A DNA stretch of 42,798 nt, taken from contig QXWV01000022.1 of the NCBI GenBank assembly GCA_009911195.1, forward strand, positions 1 through 42,798. The letters run 5' to 3'. This DNA is from Lachnospiraceae bacterium. GTDB taxonomy: Bacteria; Bacillota; Clostridia; Lachnospirales; Lachnospiraceae. How positions within the stretch are numbered: position 1 is the stretch's first letter; every line of letters begins with the position of its first letter. Below are positions 33,436 to 41,892 of this stretch, one piece after another. Made by a program: the position numbers and the translations under genes. The notes under the pieces are model-generated. The model had not been told where the DNA came from, did no database searches, and was given only the letters and a program-made list of their open reading frames with translations.

Positions 33436-34692
33436 TTACTTTCTATTCAGCAGCACTTTTTGCTCATATTCTTTTACAGCTTCAAACCAGCTTTCTCCCA
33501 CCAAAACCCCGTTCATTTCACAGAATCGATTCCAAATGTCGCCGAAAGGATAAGTTTTCAGTTCTTCCTGCTGCATCATAAGCTCCGTAAACCTGCCTTC
33601 ATCCTGCAGCGCTTTCAGCTTTTTATTTGGGGTAAGGAGGGCATAAAGCAAAGCTTTCTGCATGTTGCGCATACCTACTACCCAAGCTGCAACACGATTA
33701 ATGCTGGCATCAAAATAATCCAGTGCCAGGAGTACCCTGTCTATAGCATCGTTTCTTACAATTTCCTTGGCAATTTCCTTCGTTTCATCATCGAACAGCA
33801 CCACATGGTCGCTATCCCATCGCACGCTCCTGGTTACATGGAGGGCAATTTTGTCATTAAATAAAAGCATGGAAGAAATTTTGTCGGAAACCACTTCCGT
33901 AGGATGATAATGTCCATTGTCCAACAAGCTGATAATACCGTTCTTTGCTGCATAGCTTATGGTAAACTCGCTGGAGCCTACGGTATAGGATTCCATGCCG
34001 ATACCAAACACTTTAGACTCAAGGCACACGAGAACCTTTTCCTTGTCATAAGGCATTGCCAGAATCTCATCCAGCGACTGTTTGAACCTCGCCCTAGGGC
34101 CAAGGCGGTCTGCCGGCACATCTTTCATCCCATCCGGAATCCATATGTTCATAGCACATGGGCTTCCCTGCTCCGTTGCCAGATATTCGGAAATTTTGAT
34201 GCATGCTTTGCAGTGTTCTACCCAGAATTTGCGCACCTTTTCATCAGGGCTTGACAATGTCAGGCTATCCTCCGCCATGGGGTGGGAGAAGCATGTGGGG
34301 TTAAAATCGAACGCCACTCCGTTCTTCTTCCCAAATTCCACCCATTTTGCAAAATGCTTCGGCTCCAGCTTATCCCTGTCCACGTACTCCCCTTCTTCAA
34401 AAATCGCATAGCAGGCATGAAGATTCACCTTATGTTTGCCAGGAATCAGGCTAAATGCTTTCTCAATATCAGCCATTAGTTCTTCCGGCGTCCTGGCCTT
34501 GCCCGGATAATTTCCTGTTGTCTGGATTCCCCCGGTCAACGGGCCGTCATGGTCAAAGCCAATCACATCATCCCCTTGCCAGCAATGCATGGAAATGGGG
34601 ATGTTTTTCAAAGTTTCCAACACCGCATCCGTGTCCACACCTAGCTTTCCATACTGCTCCTTTGCCGCTTCATATCTTTCTTTCAGTATCAT
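33436..34692 (-). CDS. rhaA: L-rhamnose isomerase
   Basis: A 418-residue RhaA (E. coli 419): converts L-rhamnose to L-rhamnulose, Mn2+/Zn2+ dependent. Signatures: ISMHCWQGDDVIGFDHD, GGIQTTGNYPGKA, LDNGHYHPTEVVSDKI, ARFKQSLDEIL, and HVTRSVRWDSDHVV, including metal-binding His and Asp residues. ATG 34692 follows ATGGAG; longer in-frame starts fall inside the structured repeat. Between rhaB and rhaM in one operon, but separated from rhaB by the 210-bp repeat. Confidence 0.96.
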   Translation of the reverse strand: MILKERYEAAKEQYGKLGVDTDAVLETLKNIPISMHCWQGDDVIGFDHDGPLTGGIQTTGNYPGKARTPEELMADIEKAFSLIPGKHKVNLHACYAIFEEGEYVDRDKLEPKHFAKWVEFGKKNGVAFDFNPTCFSHPMAEDSLTLSSPDEKVRKFWVEHCKACIKISEYLATEQGSPCAMNIWIPDGMKDVPADRLGPRARFKQSLDEILAMPYDKEKVLVCLESKVFGIGMESYTVGSSEFTISYAAKNGIISLLDNGHYHPTEVVSDKISSMLLFNDKIALHVTRSVRWDSDHVVLFDDETKEIAKEIVRNDAIDRVLLALDYFDASINRVAAWVVGMRNMQKALLYALLTPNKKLKALQDEGRFTELMMQQEELKTYPFGDIWNRFCEMNGVLVGESWFEAVKEYEQKVLLNRK

Positions 34693-34903
34693 TTTTGACT
34701 CCATTTCTGCGCAGCTTTTTACGCCTGTCAAGTTTGTGGATGCTGCGCAGACACAAACTTGGGATTGAAAATTTTTAATTTTCAATCTTTCCTACTATTT
34801 TAGTTCCGCAAACCCTCCTGCAAGCCCCGTTATATCAGAGTATTTCCGGCCGTCTTCTGCATCCTGCAATCCTCTGGGGCTTTCCGGCATTCTTGCTGTT
34901 TTC
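34693..34903 (-). repeat. structured leader repeat, copy B, plus one 103-bp unit
   Basis: Same architecture as 24588-24905: GATTGAAAATT palindrome (34763-34787), perfect 10-bp stem CAAGTTTGTG/CACAAACTTG (34761-34752 with 34738-34729), GCGT/GCGC hairpin, AGAAATGGAG and the rhaA ATG. 34801-34903 matches one 105-bp unit of the other locus. It fills the whole rhaB-rhaA gap up to the rhaB stop. Confidence 0.8.
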
Positions 34904-34906
34904 CAG

Positions 34907-36310
34907 TCATGGTTTGTATTCTTCTACTCCAAAGGAGTGGAAAATGCATTTTCGTGCCTCTTGTAAGCTTCCTAATTCCCCGGCCTCCATCATCTGTACG
35001 GCGATGTTTCCGATGGCTGTGGCCTCTCCCGGGCCGGCATATATGGTACGGCCGCTTTTTGCTGCTGTGAGTTCGTTCAGGTAGGCCGCATTGGAGCCGC
35101 CGCCTACAATATTGACTGCTTTGTATTTTTTCCCGGTCAAATTTTCCACATCCGTAAAAGTTTCCGCATAACACTCCGCAAGGCTCTGATAAATCACGGT
35201 TGCCAACTGGCCAAGCGTCTGCGGGATTTCCTGCCCTGTCTTTTCACAGTATGACTGGATTTCCTCCATCATATTGTCGGGAGCCAGGAAACAATCATCA
35301 TTCACGTCTACCCTGGATGGAAAATCTTTTTCCTCCTCCGCCTGCCTGCATATTTCCGGAAAGGAAAAAGCATCGTTATATTCATGCCTTACCGACTGAA
35401 TCATCCAAAGGCCCATAATATTTTTCAGATAGCGGAAACGGTAATCGTATCCTCCTTCATTGGTAAAATTCTTTTCCATGCTCTCCTTTGAACAAATCGG
35501 CTTCATAATCTCCGTTCCAAGCAAAGACCATGTTCCTGAACTGATATAAAGGCTCTCCTCTTCCAAAGAAGGAACTGCAAGTACCGCAGATGCCGTGTCA
35601 TGGGAAGCAATCTGCATCACTTTACATTGATATCCCACTTCCTTTGCAATTTCCTCTTTCAATTCGCCTACTATCGTACCCGGCATGGAAAGGGGATGGA
35701 AGATATGTTTCGGGAAGCCCAGCATATCCATCAGCTCCCAATCCCAGTCATTGGTCTTCACGTCCACAAGCTGCCCCGTAGTGGCATTTGTATATTCGCT
35801 TTTCTTTTCCCCCGTCAGTACGAAATTAAAATAATCCGGTATCATCAACAGGCTGTCCGCCTGGGCTAAAATTTCCGGTTCCTGGATTTTTGCCGCCATT
35901 AGCTGGTAAACCGTGTTGAATATCAGCTTTTGGATACCGTTTCTGGCATACAGTTTATCCTGCGGGATAATCCGGTACACTTCCTCGTCCATCCCTTTGG
36001 TTCTCATATCCCTATAGCCATAAGTGCTCCCCACTATCTTATCCTCTTTATTTAACAGCACATAATCCACTGCCCAAGTATCAATTCCCATGGAAATGGG
36101 AATCTTCCCCACCTCCCTGCACTTGGCCATCCCGGCAATAATTTCCTTTTCCAGATGATTCACATCCCAGTAAAGATGCCCGTTCTTCTTTACCATTCCA
36201 TTTTCAAAACGGTACACCTCTTCTATGGCCATCTTTCCGCCTTGCATACTCCCCAGAATATGCCTTCCGCTGGAAGCCCCGATATCCACTGCCAGAAAAT
36301 AATCTCCCAT
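34907..36310 (-). CDS. rhaB: rhamnulokinase
   Basis: A 467-residue FGGY kinase phosphorylating L-rhamnulose at C1. Motifs: phosphate-1 loop AVDIGASSGRHILG, MGIDTWAVDYVLL with catalytic Asp, YISSGTWSLLGTE, and adenosine motif VGGGSNAAYLNELTA. ATG 36310 follows AAGGAGAAGG; upstream in-frame extension has no SD. First gene of the operon rhaB-rhaA-rhaM-malQ, divergent from an AraC regulator. Rhamnulose-1-phosphate aldolase (rhaD) is not in the window. Confidence 0.95.
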   Translation of the reverse strand: MGDYFLAVDIGASSGRHILGSMQGGKMAIEEVYRFENGMVKKNGHLYWDVNHLEKEIIAGMAKCREVGKIPISMGIDTWAVDYVLLNKEDKIVGSTYGYRDMRTKGMDEEVYRIIPQDKLYARNGIQKLIFNTVYQLMAAKIQEPEILAQADSLLMIPDYFNFVLTGEKKSEYTNATTGQLVDVKTNDWDWELMDMLGFPKHIFHPLSMPGTIVGELKEEIAKEVGYQCKVMQIASHDTASAVLAVPSLEEESLYISSGTWSLLGTEIMKPICSKESMEKNFTNEGGYDYRFRYLKNIMGLWMIQSVRHEYNDAFSFPEICRQAEEEKDFPSRVDVNDDCFLAPDNMMEEIQSYCEKTGQEIPQTLGQLATVIYQSLAECYAETFTDVENLTGKKYKAVNIVGGGSNAAYLNELTAAKSGRTIYAGPGEATAIGNIAVQMMEAGELGSLQEARKCIFHSFGVEEYKP

Positions 36311-36362
36311 AGCCTTCTCCTTTCCCACATATGTATCCTTTAGGTAATTGTACCTATTTTCC

Positions 36363-36417
36363 GCAGGTATTGTAAGGACGTTGTTTGCATAATTTACCGT
36401 CCTTATTTGCAACCTGC
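36363..36417. promoter_or_regulatory. large dyad in the rhaB / AraC divergent promoter region
   Basis: Nested inverted arms GCAGGT (36363-36368), AAGGACG (36374-36380), CGTCCTT (36398-36404), ACCTGC (36412-36417), centred between the divergent genes. On the rhaB side a TACAAT -10 with a poor -35 (TTACAA) partly overlaps, as expected for activator dependence. A second small palindrome, AGGTAATTGTACCT, lies nearer rhaB. Confidence 0.65.
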
Positions 36418-36474
36418 GCCCATTTATGATACACTGGGACAAATAATAAAATTTTATATTTGGGAAGAAAAAAT

Positions 36475-37446
36475 ATGATAGAATCAAGCTTGCTGAATCA
36501 TTTAAAAGAAATTTCCGAAGAAGAAAAGAGTCTTCTTTCCGGAGAAAAAAACGTCCAAAAAAATTTATATACCAATGAACCTGATTTTATTGTGGACAGC
36601 CGCAAAATGCTCACCTTAGGGAAACTCATAGATATCCGCCCGCACACCCGTTTCGTCCATTTCCCTGCCCACAAGCATAATTATGTAGAAATGATTTATA
36701 TGTGCAGCGGCGCAACCACCCACATTATCAATGGCTCTACCACACTCACCTTAAATACCGGGGAAATCCTTTTGTTAAACCCTAATACGGTTCATGAAAT
36801 ACTCCCGGCGGGCATGGAGGATATCGCCGTTAATTTTATCATTCTGCCGGAATTCTTTGACCGGGTGCTTGTGATGTTAGAGGAAGAAAATGTTCTGCGG
36901 GATTTTCTCATCGGCGCATTGAAACCGGATAAAAATGTTACCGAATATCTGCATTTCCAGTCCATCGATATCCTGCCTATCAGGAATCTGGTGGAAAACC
37001 TCATTTGGTCGCTGCTAAACAGCCAGCCCAACCGCCGTAATATCAACCAGGCTACCATGGGCCTCCTGTTCCTGCATCTCCTCAACCACACCGACCGGAT
37101 TAATATGCATGACTCTTCCCAATACGGGCAGCATCTGGTTTTTACCGTTTTAAAATATATTGAAACCAATTACCGCACGGCAGAGTTAGGGGAAATTTCA
37201 TGCCAATTGCATATGCCCGCTTATTCTGTCAGCAAAATTGTAAAAAAATATTCCGGCCATACCTTTAAGCAGCTTCTGCAAATCAAGCGTTTGAACCAGG
37301 CCGCCTTCCTGCTTTCCACCACCGCTCTGCCCATCGAAGACATCATCGCTCTGGCCGGGTATGACAATACCAGTTATTTTCATAGGATTTTCAAAGAATA
37401 TTACCATATGACCCCTCGCGCTTACCGCAATCGAGTAGGGGAATGA
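36475..37446 (+). CDS. AraC-family regulator, probable rhamnose activator
   Basis: A 323-residue regulator: about 45 residues of helical N-terminus, a cupin sensor (RFVHFPAHKHNYVEMIYM, TGEILLLNPNTVHEI), and an AraC DNA-binding domain (LGEISCQLHMPAYSVSKIV, PIEDIIALAGYDNTSYFHRI, MTPRAYR). Divergent from rhaB across a dyad, so by position the RhaR/RhaS equivalent, inferred. ATG 36475 follows GGGAAG; the TTG at 36460 is less likely. Confidence 0.9.
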   Translation: MIESSLLNHLKEISEEEKSLLSGEKNVQKNLYTNEPDFIVDSRKMLTLGKLIDIRPHTRFVHFPAHKHNYVEMIYMCSGATTHIINGSTTLTLNTGEILLLNPNTVHEILPAGMEDIAVNFIILPEFFDRVLVMLEEENVLRDFLIGALKPDKNVTEYLHFQSIDILPIRNLVENLIWSLLNSQPNRRNINQATMGLLFLHLLNHTDRINMHDSSQYGQHLVFTVLKYIETNYRTAELGEISCQLHMPAYSVSKIVKKYSGHTFKQLLQIKRLNQAAFLLSTTALPIEDIIALAGYDNTSYFHRIFKEYYHMTPRAYRNRVGE

Positions 37447-37461
37447 CTTTTCCCCTACTCG
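37432..37461. other. perfect hairpin with stop codon in its loop
   Basis: CGAGTAGGGGAA (37432-37443) and TTCCCCTACTCG (37450-37461) form a 12-bp stem; the AraC stop TGA (37444-37446) lies in the loop. No T-run follows, so termination would be inefficient. Lies between convergent genes. Confidence 0.65.
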
Positions 37462-37490
37462 CCACGCGGCTCATGCGCCATTTTGCCCCT

Positions 37491-38153
37491 TTATAGGAAA
37501 TACTTTTCCAACTGTTCCCAGATATCCCCTGCGATTTCCTCTGGCGGACGGTTTCCGTCTACCAAAATAATATTTTCCATATCCTTCTGCTTATCAAACG
37601 CTTCCAGATATTTCTCCCGCACTTGTATAAGCCTAGATTTCTTCTCAAAGAGTTCCTTATGGAATCTGTTCTTTGCAATCCTCTCCAGGGCAATATCCGG
37701 CTCTACATCGATAAATACCGTAGCCGTAGGCTTTACGATATCCCTGCACTGGCTGTTAGCCCCAATCACCCAATCCATGGGCATATCCACGCTGTGATAG
37801 GCATAAGAGGAAAAATAGTACCGGTCCGAAATCACCGTAATCCCTTCTTCCAGCATGGGCGCAATCCCATTCACGTCATTTAGCAAATGGTCTAGCCGGT
37901 CCGCCACAAACAAAGCAGCGATTGCCCGGTTATCCGTCTTTATCCTTCCTGTCATAATCTGATGAATCAACGAGCCTATGGGGGAATCAGTGGGCTCCAT
38001 TGTTGCATAATAGCGGATTTGCTTCTCCTTCAGCCTTTCTGCCAAATACTGAATCTGGGTACTTTTCCCGCTTCCGTCTATCCCCTCTAACGCAATGAAC
38101 CTTCCTTTGCCTGTTTGTGCCATATCTTCTGCCACTACTTTTTTCATCGCCAT
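37491..38153 (-). CDS. tmk: thymidylate kinase
   Basis: A 220-residue dTMP kinase for dTDP/dTTP synthesis. P-loop GIDGSGKST after RFIALE, TMEPTDSPIG, DRYYFSSYAYHS and the LID-side arginines (LERIAKNRFHKE). Start is ATG 38153 after ATGGAG (another ATG two codons on is possible); about 10 extra residues precede the P-loop strand. A degenerate hairpin/SD element precedes it. 46 bp after the lipoprotein gene. Confidence 0.93.
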   Translation of the reverse strand: MAMKKVVAEDMAQTGKGRFIALEGIDGSGKSTQIQYLAERLKEKQIRYYATMEPTDSPIGSLIHQIMTGRIKTDNRAIAALFVADRLDHLLNDVNGIAPMLEEGITVISDRYYFSSYAYHSVDMPMDWVIGANSQCRDIVKPTATVFIDVEPDIALERIAKNRFHKELFEKKSRLIQVREKYLEAFDKQKDMENIILVDGNRPPEEIAGDIWEQLEKYFL

Positions 38154-38185
38154 ATTTTCTCCATTTCTGCGTTGCTTTTGTGACC
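38154..38185 (-). repeat. degenerate hairpin/SD element before tmk (copy F)
   Basis: Minus strand: ACGCAGAAATGGAG five bases before the tmk ATG, with the usual A-rich loop upstream (CACAAAAGC) but poorly matched arms. Confidence 0.4.
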
Positions 38186-38199
38186 TGATTGTCCGGCTA

Positions 38200-39291
38200 T
38201 CATCCCACAAAAACCGAATTATACCTGTCGATACATTTCCCCAAGGTCTCTGCAAAATGCCCGATAGAGCCAAGCGGTGCGCCGGAGCCGCTCAAATCCA
38301 GGGGCTGTCCGCTTTCCACCTGTTTTATCATCCATTCCAAAGCCTGAATCAATGCATTATATAACCCGTCAAAAGGGCTGGAGTTACTGAGGGATTCTTT
38401 TATTAGCTGATTATTGTCAGCCGTTGCTGCATCGTAATCGGCCACCACCTGCACCAGTTCATCATACAGCTTGCGGATTTCCGTAAGGTCCATCTCTGTA
38501 ATATTTTCGTCTGAAATTCCCTGTCCATAAATCTCGTTCAAAACCTGCTGGCCAATACTAATCCCACGGCTGGCATTATAACGAATCAATTCCCCGTCCG
38601 CCTTCATCTGCTCTTCTTCTGCTGCCGCCCTTTCTGCGCCCACCTCGGCAATGGCATCCATAAATTCATAGCCAAGCGGTGCAAATTCCTCCGCAGCACT
38701 ATAAATAATTGCATGGTACTCCTTCGCTTCTGCATATTGGTTATCCGCATATGAATAGCTTCCGCTGATATCAGAAAATGTGGTCATCAAATCCCTTAAC
38801 GGCCTCTCCATTTCTTTTACAAGGTCATCCATCCCCTCGTAAGCAGGGTCCATATCCGCTAACATTACACAGTCATCAATCAAATCAGTGTCCAGGCTAT
38901 AAATACTATATCCATAGGTAAGCCCGGAATCCGGCAATAAGGCGAATTCTTCGGTATAATCCACCACTCGGTAATAGTTGTCGATATCGTCGAACACTTC
39001 CACGATTTCATTGTTCAAATCCACATAATAATTATATTTAATCAAATCCATCTGTTCCGGGGTAATATCCATTTCCATATCGGCCGCTTCGTCCGCCGCC
39101 TGCTCGTCCATCTCTTCTTCAGGCTCTTCCTCATCCGAGCTATCCGCCGATTTCCTGACATCCTCCTCTTTCACCGCTCCCGATGTCTCTTTCTCCTCCG
39201 AGGCATTGCCCCCTCCTTGCCCGCAGCCTGCCAAAACCATTGAAAGCGCCAAAATGGCCGCCAGCTTTCCCATCACAGTTCTTTTCATCAT
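38200..39291 (-). CDS. lipoprotein, DUF3829/YiiG-like
   Basis: A 363-residue surface lipoprotein: signal MKRTVMGKLAAILALSMV, lipobox LAGC at about residue 23, then an acidic Glu/Asp/Ser-rich spacer to about 75. The remaining 285 residues are helical and begin YNYYVDLNNEIVEVFDDIDN, which recalls DUF3829 proteins such as YiiG; I am not certain. SD GGAGGAGAAGG, ATG 39291 (a second ATG follows). Role unknown; probably envelope associated, like the deacetylase lipoprotein upstream. Confidence 0.75.
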   Translation of the reverse strand: MMKRTVMGKLAAILALSMVLAGCGQGGGNASEEKETSGAVKEEDVRKSADSSDEEEPEEEMDEQAADEAADMEMDITPEQMDLIKYNYYVDLNNEIVEVFDDIDNYYRVVDYTEEFALLPDSGLTYGYSIYSLDTDLIDDCVMLADMDPAYEGMDDLVKEMERPLRDLMTTFSDISGSYSYADNQYAEAKEYHAIIYSAAEEFAPLGYEFMDAIAEVGAERAAAEEEQMKADGELIRYNASRGISIGQQVLNEIYGQGISDENITEMDLTEIRKLYDELVQVVADYDAATADNNQLIKESLSNSSPFDGLYNALIQALEWMIKQVESGQPLDLSGSGAPLGSIGHFAETLGKCIDRYNSVFVG

Positions 39292-39428
39292 TTCCTTCTC
39301 CTCCTATTTTCACTTATATTAATCTATGATAAAATGATTTTTCTTCATTCCTACAGGCAATTCCAAAAAGCAGCCAGGCTTTAAACAGAACCTTGCTTTT
39401 ACCAGAGCCTTACTTTCAACGAAACCTT

Positions 39429-40622
39429 CTACTCCCCTGTCAATTCCGGCAATATCCCAAAACGATATCCCATCTCTTCCCATTTGGTGAGCAGTTCATC
39501 CAGAATCTCCCCATTCGTCCGGGATGTATTGTGCAACAATACAATCGCGCCAGGATGTACCCTGGAAGTCAGCTTGCTAAAGGCTTCTTCATGGCTTGGC
39601 TGGTTGTCCGCATCCCAATCCACATAGGCCAGACTCCAGAAAATCGTATAATATCCCAATTCCTGCGCTTTTTCCAGGTTGTCTGCATTGCATTTCCCCT
39701 GAGGAGGGCGGTAATAAGGCGAAAGTTCCCTGCCGGTAATTTCCCGGAACAAATCGGCCACATCATCCATTTCCTTTCGGAAAGCATCCATATCGGATAT
39801 GGTAGGCATATCCAAATGGTGATAAGTATGGTTACCCACCGCATGGCCATCCTCCACCATACGCTTTGCCAAGTCAGGTGCTGTTTCCAGGAAATGGCCT
39901 ACTACGAAAAAAGTGCCCTTCGCATTATGCTTTTTCAACGCATCTAAAATAGGCTCCGTATTGCCGTTTTCATATCCACAGTCAAAGGTAAGGTAAATGA
40001 CCTTTTCCTCATCATTCCCCATAAAGTAAGCATCATACCAGGCCAGGTCCTCCGCAGAAGCGTTGCCCACAGGCTGTGTCCCTGGCTCGCCGAAGGACAG
40101 CCCCCAGTCCTCCGAGGCAAATTCCAGTTCCCAGCCTTCCGGCCTGTTTTTCTTTTCCCCGGCCGCTCTGCTGCCCGAACTGCTTCTTTCGCTATCCGTT
40201 CCTCCTGCCTGGGCTTCCTCTTCCCCATTATCCTGTTCCTGCTGCCTTCTTGCAGAATCATTCCCTGATGCGTGGAGTTCCCGACTTTCCTGCCCTTCTG
40301 CTAAAGACTGCTGTTCTGTTCCAGCCCCGCTTTCCATTCCCTCCTGCATTCCAGCCTGTCCATCCCGCTGCCCTGTTTCATCCATCCCCTGCTCATTTTG
40401 CTTTTCCCTTTCAACGGAATTGCCCTGTCCGCCTTCTCCTTCCTGCCCAACCTGATTTTCTGCCTGGGCATTATTTTCCGCCCGGGCATTATTTTCCGCC
40501 CTCCCCATTGAACCTTTGCAACCTGTTAAAAACAAAAGCATAGCTAACAGCAGCGCAATAACCGCCTTTTTCACCATTTTGCTTATTTTTCTTATTCTTC
40601 TTTCCTGATTCTGATGCCTCAT
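39429..40622 (-). CDS. polysaccharide deacetylase lipoprotein (PdaA-like)
   Basis: About 397 residues. Long basic N-region, membrane core and lipobox LTGC anchor it outside; then a roughly 140-residue low-complexity linker of Glu, Gln, Gly, Ala and Asn (repeat RAENNA), then a NodB domain: VIYLTFDCGYENGNT, GHAVGNHTYHHLD, YYRPPQGKCN and AIVLLHNTS. TFDxGYENG in place of TFDDG is the form of PdaA muramic-lactam deacetylases, so cell-wall modification is likely. Start uncertain: ATG 40622 chosen, ATG 40634 or 40577 possible. Confidence 0.87.
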   Translation of the reverse strand: MRHQNQERRIRKISKMVKKAVIALLLAMLLFLTGCKGSMGRAENNARAENNAQAENQVGQEGEGGQGNSVEREKQNEQGMDETGQRDGQAGMQEGMESGAGTEQQSLAEGQESRELHASGNDSARRQQEQDNGEEEAQAGGTDSERSSSGSRAAGEKKNRPEGWELEFASEDWGLSFGEPGTQPVGNASAEDLAWYDAYFMGNDEEKVIYLTFDCGYENGNTEPILDALKKHNAKGTFFVVGHFLETAPDLAKRMVEDGHAVGNHTYHHLDMPTISDMDAFRKEMDDVADLFREITGRELSPYYRPPQGKCNADNLEKAQELGYYTIFWSLAYVDWDADNQPSHEEAFSKLTSRVHPGAIVLLHNTSRTNGEILDELLTKWEEMGYRFGILPELTGE

Positions 40623-40797
40623 AGCAATAACCATACCCTTTCCATAATCTACATCTTTTGTTTGGTACATATCACAAAATTATAAACTATGATTGCATCA
40701 GAATTGCATCATAAATTGCCAGCCGGCTTGACAGCCAGCCTCCAACTCCGGCGCATGACTCCGCAAACATTACCTTATAACACTTCTTAAAACAAGC

Positions 40798-40845
40798 CAT
40801 TCCAAATCTTTGCCTTAGTATAGCACATCTTTTGGAATGCGGCAA
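40798..40845 (-). promoter_or_regulatory. promoter of the deacetylase gene with overlapping inverted repeat
   Basis: Minus strand: TTGCCG (40840-40845), 17-bp spacer, TATACT (40817-40822). CATTCCAAA (40798-40806) and TTTGGAATG (40831-40839) flank the -10 as a possible operator. ATTGCATCA occurs twice (40691, 40703) in the leader. Confidence 0.5.
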
Positions 40846-40871
40846 ATCAAATACCCCCTGTGATTAACCCT

Positions 40872-41333
40872 TTACTTACATACATCCACCCAACCCACAT
40901 ACCCAGAGTATTTCTCCAATTCCGGAATTGTCAGTTCGATGGCGCTGTTTGAACTTCCGCAGGCTGGAAATACCGTTTCAAAACGTTTTAGCGATACATC
41001 CAGATATACATCCACCCCTTCATTCACCGCAAAAGGGCATACCCCGCCCACCGCATGTCCAATCAAAGTTTCCGCTTCCTCCTTGGAAAGCATCTTTGCC
41101 TTTGTTCTAAACTGTGCCTTATATTTGGAGTTATCAATCCTGGCATCCCCCGCTGTAACCACCAATATCCCATGGCCATCCACCATAAATGAAAGCGATT
41201 TTGCTATCCTCTCCGGTTCGCAGTGCAGCGCTGCAGCGGCCAGTTCTACCGTGGCGCTGGATACATCGAATTCCAGAATCCTTTCTTCCATTCCGTATCC
41301 TTTAAAATATGTTTTTACTCTTTCTATCGACAT
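40872..41333 (-). CDS. YbaK/EbsC-family aminoacyl-tRNA deacylase
   Basis: A 153-residue YbaK-like protein, a free-standing homologue of the ProRS editing domain that clears mischarged tRNA. Visible motifs: CEPERIAKSLSFMVDG with the conserved Lys, ARIDNSKYKAQF, and the loop IGHAVGGVCPFAV. Which tRNA it edits cannot be told. ATG 41333 follows ATGGGG; the ATG at 41345 is part of that site. Confidence 0.9.
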   Translation of the reverse strand: MSIERVKTYFKGYGMEERILEFDVSSATVELAAAALHCEPERIAKSLSFMVDGHGILVVTAGDARIDNSKYKAQFRTKAKMLSKEEAETLIGHAVGGVCPFAVNEGVDVYLDVSLKRFETVFPACGSSNSAIELTIPELEKYSGYVGWVDVCK

Positions 41334-41366
41334 GATGTTCCCCATTTCCGCGCTTTCCTTTGCGCT
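41334..41366 (-). repeat. hairpin/SD element before the YbaK-like gene (copy G)
   Basis: Minus strand: GCGC, 8-nt loop AAAGGAAA, GCGC, then GGAAATGGGG and the ATG six bases later. Confidence 0.55.
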
Positions 41367-41370
41367 CCGA

Positions 41371-41478
41371 TTAATTTAGAAATCTTTTCCTCTTGTCATT
41401 CATTCCATACTCATCCAATATAGCAAACAAATCCATTTCTGTAAATCCAAAACTGTCCGGATATAGGGAAATCAATTT
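41371..41478 (-). pseudogene. C-terminal stub of an unidentified gene
   Basis: An in-frame 35-codon run on the minus strand (DSFGFTEMDLFAILDEYGM region, ending KRKRFLN and TAA at 41371-41373) looks like a genuine protein C-terminus but is cut by an in-frame stop at 41479-41481, where sequence of different character begins. Probably the chromosomal side of a mobile-element junction. Family not recognised. Confidence 0.45.
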
Positions 41479-41792
41479 TCACGGGCGGCGCAGCGGGCAG
41501 GGTGTTTGGCTCATGCAGTGTGTTGTTTTACGGCTAAGATAAAAAGTAGATTTCACTAATGAAATGGGTAAATTTTCAAACCCTATTGCGTAACATTCCA
41601 TTCTGTTCTTTGGGAGAGGTCGGGGGTTCGGGGCAGGATTGTCAAATCCTGTTCCCCGTTTTCGGCAGCGAAATGGCAACGGCAAAAATCCAGACAGTCA
41701 AGGGTTTTAGAGCGGAGATTTTCGCGCTCTTTGCGAAAAAATACTACTCGTTCCTTGACGGTCTGGATAGTCGGAACGGAGTAAGGTACCGT
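41479..41792. other. mobile-element DNA without recognisable gene
   Basis: Between the gene stub and the MBL gene promoter. Open frames exist on both strands but none has a binding site or known motif. The stretch is bordered by the stub and by element genes, so it is probably element backbone. Confidence 0.4.
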
Positions 41793-41821
41793 TTGGTTTC
41801 CTTAAGTGAATGTGGTATAAT
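41793..41821 (+). promoter_or_regulatory. promoter of the MBL-fold gene
   Basis: TTGGTT (41793-41798), 17-bp spacer, TATAAT (41816-41821), about 70 bp before the start codon. Confidence 0.7.
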
Positions 41822-41892
41822 TTCTACAGCACAGGCAGACCGACAAATTGAAAGTTGACACCGATGAAAATGAATGAAAGGAGAGAACACCT

